A DNA stretch of 64,000 bases from Streptomyces griseus (GTDB lineage: Bacteria > Actinomycetota > Actinomycetes > Streptomycetales > Streptomycetaceae): assembly GCF_001715295.1 (NCBI RefSeq), contig NZ_MDKB01000003.1, positions 389,954-453,953 on the forward strand, written 5' to 3'. Of the stretch, positions 42,050-51,308 are shown piece by piece. The translations under genes were made by a program, and so were the position numbers. Every line of letters starts with the position of its first letter. Position 1 is the first letter of the stretch. The notes under the pieces were generated by a model. It was not told where the DNA came from. It searched no databases and saw nothing but the letters and a program-made list of their open reading frames with translations.

Positions 42050-42406
42050 TCAGCTGAAGGAGTCACCGCAGGCGCAGGAGCCCGTGGCGTTCGGGTTGTC
42101 GATCGTGAAGCCCTGCTTCTCGATGGTGTCGACGAAGTCGACGGAGGCGCCGCCCAGGTAGGGGGCGCTCATCCGGTCGGTGACGACCTTGACGCCGTCG
42201 AAGTCCTTCACGACGTCACCGTCGAGCGAACGCTCGTCGAAGAAGAGCTGGTAACGCAGGCCCGAGCAGCCTCCGGGCTGGACGGCGACGCGCAGCGCGA
42301 GGTCGTCACGGCCTTCCTGCTCCAGCAGGGCCTTGACCTTGGCTGCGGCGGCGTCCGACAGGAGGATGCCGTCGCTCACGGTGGTGGTCTCGTCCGATAC
42401 GGACAT
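42050..42406 (-). CDS. erpA: Iron-sulfur cluster insertion protein (A-type carrier)
   Basis: The 118-residue A-type carrier delivers Fe-S clusters to target enzymes. The three conserved cysteines are in GGCSGL and CACG near the C-terminus (NATGSCACGDSF). ATG 42406 follows GGGAGAG by seven bases; an upstream extension is unsupported. It is divergent from nadA, whose product needs a 4Fe-4S cluster, so the pairing may be functional. Mycobacterial Rv2204c has the same context. Confidence 0.94.
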   Translation of the reverse strand: MSVSDETTTVSDGILLSDAAAAKVKALLEQEGRDDLALRVAVQPGGCSGLRYQLFFDERSLDGDVVKDFDGVKVVTDRMSAPYLGGASVDFVDTIEKQGFTIDNPNATGSCACGDSFS

Positions 42407-42553
42407 CTGCTTCTCTCCCGGGTTGTTCGGACTGCTTGCCGACGGTCCAACCATCGGGGCCGCGGATTCATTCCGGGCCAGGCGCGTATCTGTTCCCTTC
42501 ATGCTCGCACACCACCTCCACCCGGGGATGCGTCACATCGACACGATCGGCAT

Positions 42554-42600
42554 CGTCAATCTGACGTGAAGCGGCTATGATAGATAGCGTCAATTAGACG
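42554..42600 (+). promoter_or_regulatory. nadA promoter with two operator-like repeats
   Basis: TATGAT at 42576-42581 is a good -10. Two copies of CGTCAATnnGACG lie at 42554-42566 and 42588-42600, 34 bases apart: one over the -35 position and one at the predicted start of transcription. The first is also a dyad (CGTCA-ATC-TGACG). This is a classic repressor layout; the regulator is unknown. Confidence 0.6.
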
Positions 42601-42636
42601 AAAAGGCATGTTCGCAGAAAAGAAAGGGTGCGTGTC

Positions 42637-43815
42637 GTGACCACCGCCCAGCCCCTGGATGTCCAGCCGACGCCACTCGCCCTGCTTCTGCTGGGCCGCG
42701 AGGCCGACCCGCGCAGCGAGCGCGGTGTCGAATGCCCCGGCGACCTGCCGTCCCCCTCCGACCCGGACCTGGTGGAGCGCGCCCGCGCCGCCAAGGAGAA
42801 GCTCGGGGACAAGGTCTTCGTCCTCGGCCACCACTACCAGCGTGACGAGGTCATCCAGTTCGCGGACGTCACCGGTGACTCGTTCAAGCTCGCCCGGGAC
42901 GCGGCGGCGCGGCCGGAGGCGGAGTACATCGTCTTCTGCGGCGTCCACTTCATGGCCGAGTCCGCCGACATCCTCACCGGGGACGGCCAGAAGGTCGTCC
43001 TGCCGGACCTGGCGGCGGGGTGCTCGATGGCCGACATGGCCACCGCCGAGCAGGTCGCCGAGTGCTGGGACGTACTGACGGAGGCGGGCGTCGCCGGTGA
43101 GGTGGTGCCGGTGTCGTACATGAACTCCTCGGCCGACATCAAGGCCTTCACCGGCAGGCACGGCGGCACGATCTGCACCTCGTCCAACGCGAAGCGGGCC
43201 CTGGAGTGGGCCTTCGAGCAGGGCGGGAAGGTGCTGTTCCTGCCGGACCAGCACCTCGGCCGCAACACGGCCGTCCGGGACATGGGCATGAGCCTGGAGG
43301 ACTGCGTCCTCTACAACCCGCACAAGCCGAACGGCGGTCTGAGCGCCGAGGAGCTGCGGAACGCGAAGATGATCCTGTGGCGCGGGCACTGCTCGGTCCA
43401 CGGGCGCTTCTCGGTGGAGTCCGTGAACGACGTGCGCGCGCGCATCCCGGGCGTCAACGTGCTGGTGCACCCGGAGTGCCGGCACGAGGTCGTGGCGGCC
43501 GCGGACCAGGTCGGCTCGACGGAGTACATCATCAAGGCCCTGGAGGCGGCGCCGGCCGGTTCGAAGTGGGCGATCGGCACGGAACTGAACCTGGTGCGCC
43601 GGCTGGCGAACCGTTTCGCCGCGGAGGACAAGGAGATCGTCTTCCTCGACCGGACGGTGTGCTTCTGCTCGACGATGAACCGGATCGACCTGCCGCACCT
43701 GGTGTGGACGCTGGAGTCGCTGGCCGAGGGGAACCTGGTCAACCGGATCCAGGTCGACGCCGAGACGGAGAAGTACGCGAAGCTGGCGCTGGAGCGGATG
43801 CTCGCCCTGCCGTAG
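42637..43815 (+). CDS. nadA: Quinolinate synthase
   Basis: Condenses iminoaspartate with dihydroxyacetone phosphate to quinolinate in NAD synthesis, using a 4Fe-4S cluster. The 392-residue protein of the long actinobacterial type has GHHYQRDEV, FCGVHFMAES (first cluster Cys), CTSSNA, HPECRHEV and CFCSTMNR. I choose GTG 42637, nine bases after AAGGG; the GTG three codons earlier is too close to that site. No nadB or nadC adjoins. The tandem operator suggests dedicated NAD-linked repression. Confidence 0.94.
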   Translation: MTTAQPLDVQPTPLALLLLGREADPRSERGVECPGDLPSPSDPDLVERARAAKEKLGDKVFVLGHHYQRDEVIQFADVTGDSFKLARDAAARPEAEYIVFCGVHFMAESADILTGDGQKVVLPDLAAGCSMADMATAEQVAECWDVLTEAGVAGEVVPVSYMNSSADIKAFTGRHGGTICTSSNAKRALEWAFEQGGKVLFLPDQHLGRNTAVRDMGMSLEDCVLYNPHKPNGGLSAEELRNAKMILWRGHCSVHGRFSVESVNDVRARIPGVNVLVHPECRHEVVAAADQVGSTEYIIKALEAAPAGSKWAIGTELNLVRRLANRFAAEDKEIVFLDRTVCFCSTMNRIDLPHLVWTLESLAEGNLVNRIQVDAETEKYAKLALERMLALP

Positions 43816-43835
43816 GCGCAGCGGGCCGGCCGGAA

Positions 43836-43882
43836 CAGGGAAGGCCTCCGGCGCCGCACCGCGGCGCCGGAGGCCTTCCCTG
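43836..43882. terminator. Bidirectional terminator
   Basis: Perfect 22-bp stem (43836-43857 with 43861-43882) and a 3-base loop between the convergent nadA and RND genes; the strongest hairpin in the window after the one at 16627. Confidence 0.87.
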
Positions 43883-43897
43883 CTCTGCGGGGCCCCG

Positions 43898-46800
43898 TCA
43901 GGCCTTGGCCGGCTCCGGCTCGCCGGATGTGGTTTCCTCCGGCGTCCGCGGGAGCACGGTGCCGGACGCGGCCTCGCGCCTGGCCGCCTTCTTCTTCGCA
44001 CGGCGCTCCTTGCGGAGCTCCACCATCGCGTAGAGCGTCGGCACCAGGAGCAGGGTCAGCAGCGTGGAGGTGATCAGACCACCGATCACCACGACCGCGA
44101 GCGGCTGGGAGATGAAGCCGCCTTCGCCCGTGACACCCAGCGCCATCGGGAGCAGGGCGAAGACCGTCGCCAGGGCGGTCATCAGGATCGGCCGCAGACG
44201 GTGGCGGCCCCCCTCGACGACGGCCTCGACCACACCCATGCCCTGCGCCCTGTACTGGTTGATCAGGTCGATCAGCACGATGGCGTTGGTCACCACGATG
44301 CCGATCAGCATCAGCATGCCGATCATCGCCGGTACGCCCATCGGGGTGCCGGTGACGACGAGGAGCCCGATGGCGCCCGTCGCCGCGAACGGGACGGAGA
44401 CCAGCAGGATCAGCGGCTGGACGAGTGACCGGAAGGTCGCCACCAGCAGCATGAAGACGATCGCGATGGCCGCCAGCATGGCCAGGCCCAGCTTCGCGAA
44501 GGCGTCGTCCTGGTCCTGCGAGACGCCGCCGATCGTCGCGGTTGCGCCGGCGGGGAGGTCCAAGGCGTCGATCTTCGTCTGGAGCGACGTACTGACCGCA
44601 CCCGTGTTGTCGCCGATCGGCCTGGCGGTGATCGTCGCCGCCCGTTGGCCGTCGATCCGGGTCATCGAGACCGGGCCGGGCTCCAGCTCCACGTCGGCGA
44701 CCTCACCGAGCTTCACCGGTCCCAGCGGCAGGGCCTTCAGCTCGGCCATGGTGGTGGCGGGGTGGGAGGACTTGACGACGACGTCGCGCTCGGTGTCGTC
44801 CATGATCGCCTTGCCGGACGGGATGCCGCGCACCGCGGCGCCGACCGCCGCGCCGAGTGTCGTCCCGTCGAACCCGGCGCCGGCCGCCCTGTCGTCGGCC
44901 TTGACCGAGATGCGAGGCACGCTCTGCGCCAGGTCGCTCTGGACGTCGGTGACGTCCTCGAGCGTGGCGACCTCTCCCCTGACCTGCTCGGACGCCTTCT
45001 TCAGAACGTCCGCGTCGGCGGCCTTGACCACGACACTGAGGTCCTGGCTGCCGAAGCCGTCGCCCGCGGCGATCGTCGTGTCGCCGATGCCGTCGAGTTC
45101 GCCGAGGGCCTTGTCGATCCGCTCCTGGGTGGCCTCGAAGTCCGCCGAGTCCGTGAGGGTGACCTGGTACGAGGCCTGGTTGGCCCCCGTACCACCGCCG
45201 AAGGCGGCCATGAAGCCGGACGAGCCGACGGTCACCTGGTAGTCCTTGACGCCGTCCTCGGCGGCCAGGACCTTCTCGACCTTGCGAGCGGCCTCGTCCG
45301 CCGCCGCCAGGCTGGTGCCGGGGGGCAGCTCCTGCTTGACGGAGAGGACCTCCTGCTCTCCCTGGTCGAAGAAGTTCGTCTTCAGCAGGGGCGCCATCCC
45401 GAAGGTGCCGAACAGCACCACGAGGGCGATGGCGATGCTGGTGACACGGCGCCGGGTCGCGAAGCGCAGCACCGGGACGTAGAGCCGCTGGAGCCGGCTC
45501 GCGGCCTCCTTCTCCTCGGCCTCGCGGCGCGCCTCGCCGGGGTCGGCGGCGGTGCCCTTGGGGGCCCGCAGGAACCAGTACGACAGGACGGGCACCACGG
45601 TCAGCGAGACCAGCAGGGAGGCCAGCAGGGCCGCCGTGACCGTGAGGGAGAACGAGCCGAACAGCTGGCCGACCATGCCGCCGACCAGGCCGATGGGCAG
45701 GAAGACCGCGACGGTGGTGAGCGTGGACGAGGTGACCGCGCCGGCCACCTCCTTGACCGCGGTGATGATCGCCGACTGCCGTTCCTCGCCGTAGCCGAGG
45801 TGCCGCTTGATGTTCTCCAGGACCACGATCGAGTCGTCGACGACGCGTCCGATCGCGATCGTCAGCGCCCCCAGGGTGAGCATGTTCAGCGACAGGTCAC
45901 GGGTCCACAGCACGATGAGCGCGAGGACCACGGAGAGCGGGATGGAGACCGCGGTCACCAGCGTCGAGCGGACCGACGCGAGGAAGACCAGGATGACGAC
46001 GACCGCGAAGAGCAGTCCGAGGGCACCCTCGGTGGTCAGACCGGAGATCGCCTTGGAGACGGCGGGGCCCTGGTCGGAGACCACCGTCAGCTCGGCGCCG
46101 GCGCCGAGGTCCTCGCGCAGGCCGGGGAGCTTGTCCCGCACGGCGTCCGAGATGGCGACGGCGCTGCCGTCCTTGTCCATCGTCGCCATGACGGCGAGGC
46201 TCGGCTTGCCGTTCGTCCGGGTGATGGAGACCGCGGTGGAGGGCTCCTGCTTCACCGTGGCGATGTCGCCGACGCGGACCGTCTTTCCGGCGCTCTTGCC
46301 GGTGGCCGGGTTCTGCGCGGAGACCCTCAGGTCCTCGATCTGCCGGACCGAGGTGAAGGCGCCGCCGACCTGGACGGTGCGGCTCTTGCCCGACTCGGAG
46401 AAGGAGCCGGCCGGAACGGTGGCGCCACCGGACTGCAGAGCCCTGGCCAGCGAGGCGGCGTCCAGGCCGGCCGCGGCGAGCTTTCCGTCGTCGGGGACGA
46501 CGGAGACCTGGAGGTCCTGGACACCGTCCACCGCGACCTGTCCGACGCCCTCGATGTCCTCGAGCGCGGGGACGACCGTACGGTCCAGCTGGGCGGCGAG
46601 CGCCTGCTGGTCCTTGTCGGAGGTGACGGCAAGGACGACGGCCGGGATGTCGTCGGTCGAGCCGGCGACGACCTGCGGGTCGACGTCCTCGGGCAGCTGG
46701 GCACGGGCCCGGTTCACCGCCTGCTGGATGTCGGCGACGAGCTGCTTCGTCCCTTCGTCACCGAAGTCGAAGCTCGCCATGACGACGGCGCTGCCCTCGC

Positions 46801-47056
46801 CCGCGGTGGAGGTGATGCCCTCGACGCCGTCGACGGCCTTGATGGCGTTCTCGAGGGGTTCGACGACCTGCTTCTCGACCACCTCGGGGGACGCGCCCTG
46901 GTAGGGCGCCAGCACCGACACCATCGGAAGTTCGATGGTGGGCAGCAGCTGCTGTTTGAGCTGCGGGATCGCGATCGCTCCGAAAACGAGCGCGATGATC
47001 GAGATCAGGCCGATCAGGGCCCGTTGCGCGAGGCTGAATCTGGACAGCCAGGACAT
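43898..47056 (-). CDS. RND-family efflux permease (AcrB/HAE-1 type)
   Basis: The 1052-residue inner-membrane transporter has 12 helices and two large extracytoplasmic porter domains, each preceded by a helix. The proton-relay and family motifs are visible: GALTIAIGRVVDDSIVVLENI, with acidic residues in helix 4, and GIVVTNAIVLIDLINQYR. This is the AcrB/HAE layout rather than MmpL. No membrane-fusion protein or outer channel gene adjoins, as expected for a monoderm. ATG 47056 follows GGAGAG. The adjacent two-component system is encoded just upstream on the same strand. Substrate unknown. Confidence 0.92.
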   Translation of the reverse strand: MSWLSRFSLAQRALIGLISIIALVFGAIAIPQLKQQLLPTIELPMVSVLAPYQGASPEVVEKQVVEPLENAIKAVDGVEGITSTAGEGSAVVMASFDFGDEGTKQLVADIQQAVNRARAQLPEDVDPQVVAGSTDDIPAVVLAVTSDKDQQALAAQLDRTVVPALEDIEGVGQVAVDGVQDLQVSVVPDDGKLAAAGLDAASLARALQSGGATVPAGSFSESGKSRTVQVGGAFTSVRQIEDLRVSAQNPATGKSAGKTVRVGDIATVKQEPSTAVSITRTNGKPSLAVMATMDKDGSAVAISDAVRDKLPGLREDLGAGAELTVVSDQGPAVSKAISGLTTEGALGLLFAVVVILVFLASVRSTLVTAVSIPLSVVLALIVLWTRDLSLNMLTLGALTIAIGRVVDDSIVVLENIKRHLGYGEERQSAIITAVKEVAGAVTSSTLTTVAVFLPIGLVGGMVGQLFGSFSLTVTAALLASLLVSLTVVPVLSYWFLRAPKGTAADPGEARREAEEKEAASRLQRLYVPVLRFATRRRVTSIAIALVVLFGTFGMAPLLKTNFFDQGEQEVLSVKQELPPGTSLAAADEAARKVEKVLAAEDGVKDYQVTVGSSGFMAAFGGGTGANQASYQVTLTDSADFEATQERIDKALGELDGIGDTTIAAGDGFGSQDLSVVVKAADADVLKKASEQVRGEVATLEDVTDVQSDLAQSVPRISVKADDRAAGAGFDGTTLGAAVGAAVRGIPSGKAIMDDTERDVVVKSSHPATTMAELKALPLGPVKLGEVADVELEPGPVSMTRIDGQRAATITARPIGDNTGAVSTSLQTKIDALDLPAGATATIGGVSQDQDDAFAKLGLAMLAAIAIVFMLLVATFRSLVQPLILLVSVPFAATGAIGLLVVTGTPMGVPAMIGMLMLIGIVVTNAIVLIDLINQYRAQGMGVVEAVVEGGRHRLRPILMTALATVFALLPMALGVTGEGGFISQPLAVVVIGGLITSTLLTLLLVPTLYAMVELRKERRAKKKAARREAASGTVLPRTPEETTSGEPEPAKA

Positions 47057-47239
47057 GGGTGGGTCTCTCCTCCGTGGCGTACGCGGCAGACGGGCGGCTG
47101 CTCGCACGGCAATGCGCGATCAAGGGGGCACAGCCTGCCCACCTCTACGATCGCCGGTCCCCGGCCCGGGGACGTCGGCCCCCGGGCTGCTTTCTCACGC
47201 CGCGCGTACCGCAGCTGGAGTACTCCGGATCTCCACCCG

Positions 47240-47929
47240 TCACTCCGCCCTGGGGCGTACCAGACCCGATTCGTAGGCGATGACGACCAGTTGGGCACGG
47301 TCCCGGGCGCCCAGCTTCGCCATCGCCCGGTTCACGTGCGTCTTGACCGTGAGCGGGCTGACGACGAGCCGCTCGGCGATCCGGTCGTTGGAGTGGCCGC
47401 CCGCGACCTGGACCAGCACCTCGCGTTCGCGTCCGGTGAGAGCGGAGAGCCGCTCCGCGTACTCCGCGGGGTCCGGGGCGCCCTCCGCGCCGCCGTCCTG
47501 CGCGAGGAAGGTGGCGATGAGGCCCTTGGTGGCCGCCGGGGAGAGCAGCGCGTCGCCGGCGGCGGCGACCCGTACGGCGTTGAGCAGTTCCTCGGGCTCG
47601 GCGCCCTTGCCCAGGAAGCCGGCGGCGCCCGCGCGCAGCGACTGCAGCACGTACTCGTCCACCTCGAAGGTGGTGAGCATGACGATCCGCACCCCGGCCA
47701 GCTCCGGGTCGGCACTGATCGTCCGGGTGGCGGAGAGTCCGTCGGTGCCCGGCATCCGGATGTCCATCAGGACGACGTCCGCGCGCGTCGAACGGGCCAG
47801 GGCCACCGCCTCGGCGCCGTCCGCGGCCTCGCCGACGACGTGCATGTCGGGCTCCGAGTCGACCAGCACCCGGAACGCGCTGCGCAGCAGGGCCTGGTCG
47901 TCGGCGAGCAGCACCTTGATCGGTGTCAT
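47240..47929 (-). CDS. NarL/LuxR-type response regulator
   Basis: The 229-residue regulator has a receiver (Asp-Asp at 10-11, phospho-Asp in VVLMDIRMPG at about 54, LGKGAE switch region with Lys) and a LuxR-type helix-turn-helix (LTGREREVLVQVAGGHSNDRIA, about 165-225). It overlaps its kinase by four bases (ATGA). The RND gene follows 183 bases downstream in the same direction, a probable target. Confidence 0.93.
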   Translation of the reverse strand: MTPIKVLLADDQALLRSAFRVLVDSEPDMHVVGEAADGAEAVALARSTRADVVLMDIRMPGTDGLSATRTISADPELAGVRIVMLTTFEVDEYVLQSLRAGAAGFLGKGAEPEELLNAVRVAAAGDALLSPAATKGLIATFLAQDGGAEGAPDPAEYAERLSALTGREREVLVQVAGGHSNDRIAERLVVSPLTVKTHVNRAMAKLGARDRAQLVVIAYESGLVRPRAE

Positions 47930-49194
47930 GAGCGTCCCCCCACCCCGTCCGCCGCGCCCGGCCCGTCCGGCTCACCCGTGCGGGGTACGACGGGCAGGAT
48001 CGCATGGACGCGGAATCCGCCGCCGAAGCGGGGACCCGCGGTGAGGGTGCCGCCGAGCGCGGTGACGCGCTCCCGCATGCCGACGAGGCCGTGGCCGCCG
48101 CCGTGCTCCCGGGGCCGCGCCGCCCCCGCGTCCGTGCCGTCGTCCAGCACGGTCACCTCGGCGGCTCCCCCGACCCGTACGACGCTCACCTCGGCCTTGG
48201 CTCCGGCGCCCGCGTGTTTGCGTACGTTGGTCAGGGCCTCCTGGATGACCCGGTAGGCAGCCAGGTCCACGGCTGCGGGCAGCGGGCGGTCGGGGTCGGT
48301 GCGGGCCACCTCGACGGGGAGTCCGGCGTTGCGGAAGGTGTCGACCAGCGCGTCCAGGACGGCGAGCCCGGGGGCCGGTTCGGTGGGGGCCTCGGGGTCA
48401 CCGGACTGGCGCAGCAGCCCGACGGTGGCCCGCAGCTCGTCGAGGGCGGAGCGACCGGCCTCCCGTACGTGCGCCAGCGCCTCCTTGGCCTGGTCCGGGC
48501 GTTTGTCCATGACGTGGGCGGCCACCCCGGCCTGGACGTTGACCAGGGCGATGTGGTGGGCGACGACGTCGTGCAGGTCGCGGGCGATCCGCAGCCGCTC
48601 CTCGGCGACCCGGCGGCGTGCCTCCTCCTCGCGGGTCCGCTCGGCCCGTTCGGCCCGTTCGCGGATGGCGTCCACGAACGCGCGCCTGCTGCGCACGGCG
48701 TCCCCCGCGGCGCAGGCCAGCCCCGTCCACGCGAGGACACCGACGTTCTCCTGGCTGTACCAGGGTGAGGAACCGACCACCATGGCGGCGACGGTCAGCA
48801 CCACCATGGTGAGCAGGCCGGCCCGCAGGGTGGTGGGGCGGTCGGTGCCGGCCGCGACGGTGAAGAGCGCGACGACCGCGCTCATCACCACGGGGGCGGG
48901 CGGATCCGCCAGGACGAACTCGGCGGTGGACAGCAGTCCCGTCACGGCCAGCACCGTCATGGGCCGGCGTCTGCGCGCCACGAGCACCGCCGCGGCGAGC
49001 ACCATCAGCAGGACGCTCCACCCCCCGGGGGTGCGTTCGCCGAAGACGGGCCGCCCGTGCCCGGGGTTCGGCTCGGCGAACGACGCGAGGACCATGCAGG
49101 TCAGCACGGCGGCGGCGAGCGCCCCGTCGAGGGCGAGGGGATGTCCGCGCAGCCAGTGGCGGACGCGCACGAGCCCGGTTCCGAGGGTGGTCAC
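47926..49194 (-). CDS. Sensor histidine kinase, DesK/NarX type
   Basis: The 422-residue kinase has about six N-terminal membrane helices (30-165), a dimerisation/phosphoacceptor region with RDLHDVVAHHIALV, and an ATPase domain. The ATPase domain has ALTNVRKHA for the N-box and GHGLVGMRER for the G-box; the intervening D-box region reads VTVLDDGTDAG, slightly degenerate. Start is GTG 49194. No extracellular sensor domain is evident, so it may sense membrane stress, consistent with the nearby psp genes. Confidence 0.92.
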   Translation of the reverse strand: MTTLGTGLVRVRHWLRGHPLALDGALAAAVLTCMVLASFAEPNPGHGRPVFGERTPGGWSVLLMVLAAAVLVARRRRPMTVLAVTGLLSTAEFVLADPPAPVVMSAVVALFTVAAGTDRPTTLRAGLLTMVVLTVAAMVVGSSPWYSQENVGVLAWTGLACAAGDAVRSRRAFVDAIRERAERAERTREEEARRRVAEERLRIARDLHDVVAHHIALVNVQAGVAAHVMDKRPDQAKEALAHVREAGRSALDELRATVGLLRQSGDPEAPTEPAPGLAVLDALVDTFRNAGLPVEVARTDPDRPLPAAVDLAAYRVIQEALTNVRKHAGAGAKAEVSVVRVGGAAEVTVLDDGTDAGAARPREHGGGHGLVGMRERVTALGGTLTAGPRFGGGFRVHAILPVVPRTGEPDGPGAADGVGGRS

Positions 49195-49277
49195 GCCCAG
49201 AACGGTACGGCGTGCCGACCCGGCCCCCGTCGGGTGCCGTACGGATGCGGCCGCGCGCCACCCGGCCCGGACGGCAC

Positions 49278-49311
49278 CGTGCCCCGCACCGGTGGGACCG
49301 GGCGGGGCACG
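49278..49311 (-). terminator. Terminator of the psp operon
   Basis: Ten-bp perfect stem (49278-49287 with 49302-49311) and 14-base loop, 30 bases past the pspAA stop. Confidence 0.6.
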
Positions 49312-49340
49312 GCGGGGAGTGTGGAGCGGGGCCGCCCTGG

Positions 49341-49619
49341 TCAGCCGGGGATGAGCCCCCCGTCGCTGAGCATGGCGCGCACCTCTTCGAGGGTGGCGTC
49401 CGGAGCCGGCAGGATCAGCTCGGACGGCTCCAGGGAGTCGTCCGGCAGGGGCGAGCCGAGCTCGCGCACCTTGTCCAGGAGCGCGTGGAGCGTGGCGCGG
49501 AAACCGGGTCCGTCACCGCTCTCCATCTCCGCGAGCAGTACGTCGTCGAGCTTGTTCAGCTCGGCGACATGACTGTCGGCCAGTTCCACCTGGCCCTCCC
49601 CCATGATCCGTACGATCAT
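49341..49619 (-). CDS. pspAA: PspA-associated protein PspAA
   Basis: The 92-residue protein (starts MIVRIMGEGQVELAD, contains LNKLDDVLLAEME) is the small partner encoded directly after pspA in actinobacteria. It begins ten bases past the pspA stop, behind GAGGG. Expected to act with PspA at the membrane. No membrane segment. Confidence 0.87.
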   Translation of the reverse strand: MIVRIMGEGQVELADSHVAELNKLDDVLLAEMESGDGPGFRATLHALLDKVRELGSPLPDDSLEPSELILPAPDATLEEVRAMLSDGGLIPG

Positions 49620-49629
49620 GACGCCGCCC

Positions 49630-50424
49630 TCACTGCTTGTCGAACTTGTGCGGGGCCTGCTGCGACTGCGGTGCCGCGTCCTGCGCACCGCCCTCGATGG
49701 CCTGCTGCTGCGCGGAGGGACCACCCGCCAGCTCGGCCTTCATCCGCTGCAGTTCCAGTTCTACATCCGTACCACCGGAGATCCGGTCCAGCTCGGCGGC
49801 GATGTCGTCCTTCGCCGTCCCGGACGCGTCGTCCAGGGCTCCGGAGGCGAGCAGCTCGTCGATGGCGCCGGCCCGCGCCTGGAGCTGCTGGGTCTTGTCC
49901 TCGGCCCGCTGGATGGCCAGGCCGACGTCGCCCATCTCCTCGGAGATGCCGGAGAAGGCCTCGCCGATCCGGGTCTGCGCCTGGGCGGCGGTGTAGGTGG
50001 CCTTGATGGTCTCCTTCTTCGTGCGGAAGGCGTCGACCTTGGCCTGCAGCCGCTGCGCCGCGAGGGTGAGTTTCTCCTCCTCGCCCTGCAGCGTCCGGTG
50101 CTGCGTCTCCAGGTCGGTGACCTGCTGCTGGAGGGCGGCGCGCCGGGACAGCGCCTCGCGGGCGAGATCCTCCCGGCCGAGCGCGAGGGCCTTGCGCCCC
50201 TGGTCCTCCAGTTTGGTCGACTGGCCCTGCAGCTGGTTCAGCTGCAGTTCGAGCCGCTTGCGCGAGGTCGCCACATCGGCGACGCCGCGGCGCACCTTCT
50301 GAAGCAGTTCCAGCTGCTTCTGGTACGAGTAATCGAGGGTTTCGCGCGGGTCCTCGGCCCGGTCAAGGGCCTTGTTTGCCTTCGCGCGGAAGATCATTCC
50401 CATACGCTTCATGACACCGCTCAT
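49630..50424 (-). CDS. pspA: Phage-shock protein A (PspA/IM30 family)
   Basis: The 264-residue ESCRT-III-like membrane-stress protein has an N-terminal amphipathic helix (MKRMGMIFRAKANKAL), a long alpha-helical hairpin (about 25-225, Gln/Lys/Glu-rich) and a Gln/Ala-rich tail ending APHKFDKQ. It polymerises on damaged membranes. Divergent from the DUF3043 gene; an adjacent kinase without a sensor domain is a plausible regulator. Confidence 0.93.
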   Translation of the reverse strand: MSGVMKRMGMIFRAKANKALDRAEDPRETLDYSYQKQLELLQKVRRGVADVATSRKRLELQLNQLQGQSTKLEDQGRKALALGREDLAREALSRRAALQQQVTDLETQHRTLQGEEEKLTLAAQRLQAKVDAFRTKKETIKATYTAAQAQTRIGEAFSGISEEMGDVGLAIQRAEDKTQQLQARAGAIDELLASGALDDASGTAKDDIAAELDRISGGTDVELELQRMKAELAGGPSAQQQAIEGGAQDAAPQSQQAPHKFDKQ

Positions 50425-50708
50425 GGGCTTCGCGCGCCCCCTTCTGACGGACTGAGCTCCGGCACTCCAACAGAACCCACAGTACGGGCCCTGTCTCTAT
50501 TACCGCACTGTTCGAGCACGGATGTGCTCCTACCCAAGGACGACTGCCTGCCGTGACCGCTCCCGCGCAGGGAGTAGACGGACCTCGGGGAAAGGGGCGG
50601 CATCGTCCGTTCTGCCCCTGTCGGGGCACCTTTCAGGACGCGGGCCGTTGCCGGATCGTTCCCGCCCGGTCCGCTGCCGCCGGCGTCGACCCCGTACCCT
50701 TGGGCTTT

Positions 50709-51308
50709 GTGTTCCGTAGCCGTTCCAAGGAAGAGAAGGCCCCCACCGGCAAGGTGACGGCGGACCTCTCCAAGCAGCCCCGCGACCCTCAGGCTCCCAA
50801 GGGTCGCCCCACCCCCAAGCGCAGCGATGCCCAGACGCAGCGCAGGCGTGCCTCGAGCGGCGCGCCGGCCGACCGCAAGGAGGCCATGAAGCGTCAGCGC
50901 GAAGCGCGCCGCGCGGACATGGCCCGCCAGCGGGAGGCGCTCGCGTCGGGTGACGAGCGATATCTGCCGGCGCGTGACAAGGGGCCCGTGCGGCGCTTCG
51001 TCCGTGACTTCGTGGATTCCCGCTTCTGCATCGCGGAGTACTTCCTGCCGCTCGCGGTGATCATCCTGATCCTCAGTGTGATCCAGGTCCAGAACATCCA
51101 GAACATCTCGCTGCTGCTCTGGCTCGGCGTGATCGTGCTGATCGTGGTCGACTCCATCGGCCTCGCGTTCCGGCTCAAGCGGCAGCTGGCCCAGCGCTTC
51201 CCCGACACCCCGAAGCGCGGCGCAGTGGCCTACGGCCTGATGCGTACGCTCCAGATGCGCCGGCTGCGGCTTCCCAAGCCGCAGGTCAAGCGGGGAGAAC
51301 GGCCCTGA
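50709..51308 (+). CDS. DUF3043 membrane protein
   Basis: The 199-residue protein has a basic cytoplasmic N-terminal half (about 1-105, many Lys/Arg, including RRADMARQREAL) and two membrane helices (about 113-155). A basic C-terminal tail ends RLPKPQVKRGERP. Domain of unknown function 3043, restricted to actinobacteria. GTG 50709 starts VFRSRSKEEK. Its stop overlaps the methyltransferase start. Confidence 0.88.
   Translation: MFRSRSKEEKAPTGKVTADLSKQPRDPQAPKGRPTPKRSDAQTQRRRASSGAPADRKEAMKRQREARRADMARQREALASGDERYLPARDKGPVRRFVRDFVDSRFCIAEYFLPLAVIILILSVIQVQNIQNISLLLWLGVIVLIVVDSIGLAFRLKRQLAQRFPDTPKRGAVAYGLMRTLQMRRLRLPKPQVKRGERP

Noticed and set aside
47157..47173. GTCCCC/GGGGAC hairpin as terminator between the response regulator and RND genes
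   Set aside because: Only six base pairs with a short loop; too weak in this GC content to be distinguished from chance.
44645..48256. 1203-codon plus-strand open frame
   Set aside because: It runs opposite the RND permease and two-component genes, is low-complexity Arg/Gly/Asp-rich and has no ribosome site. It is a shadow of high-GC coding on the other strand.
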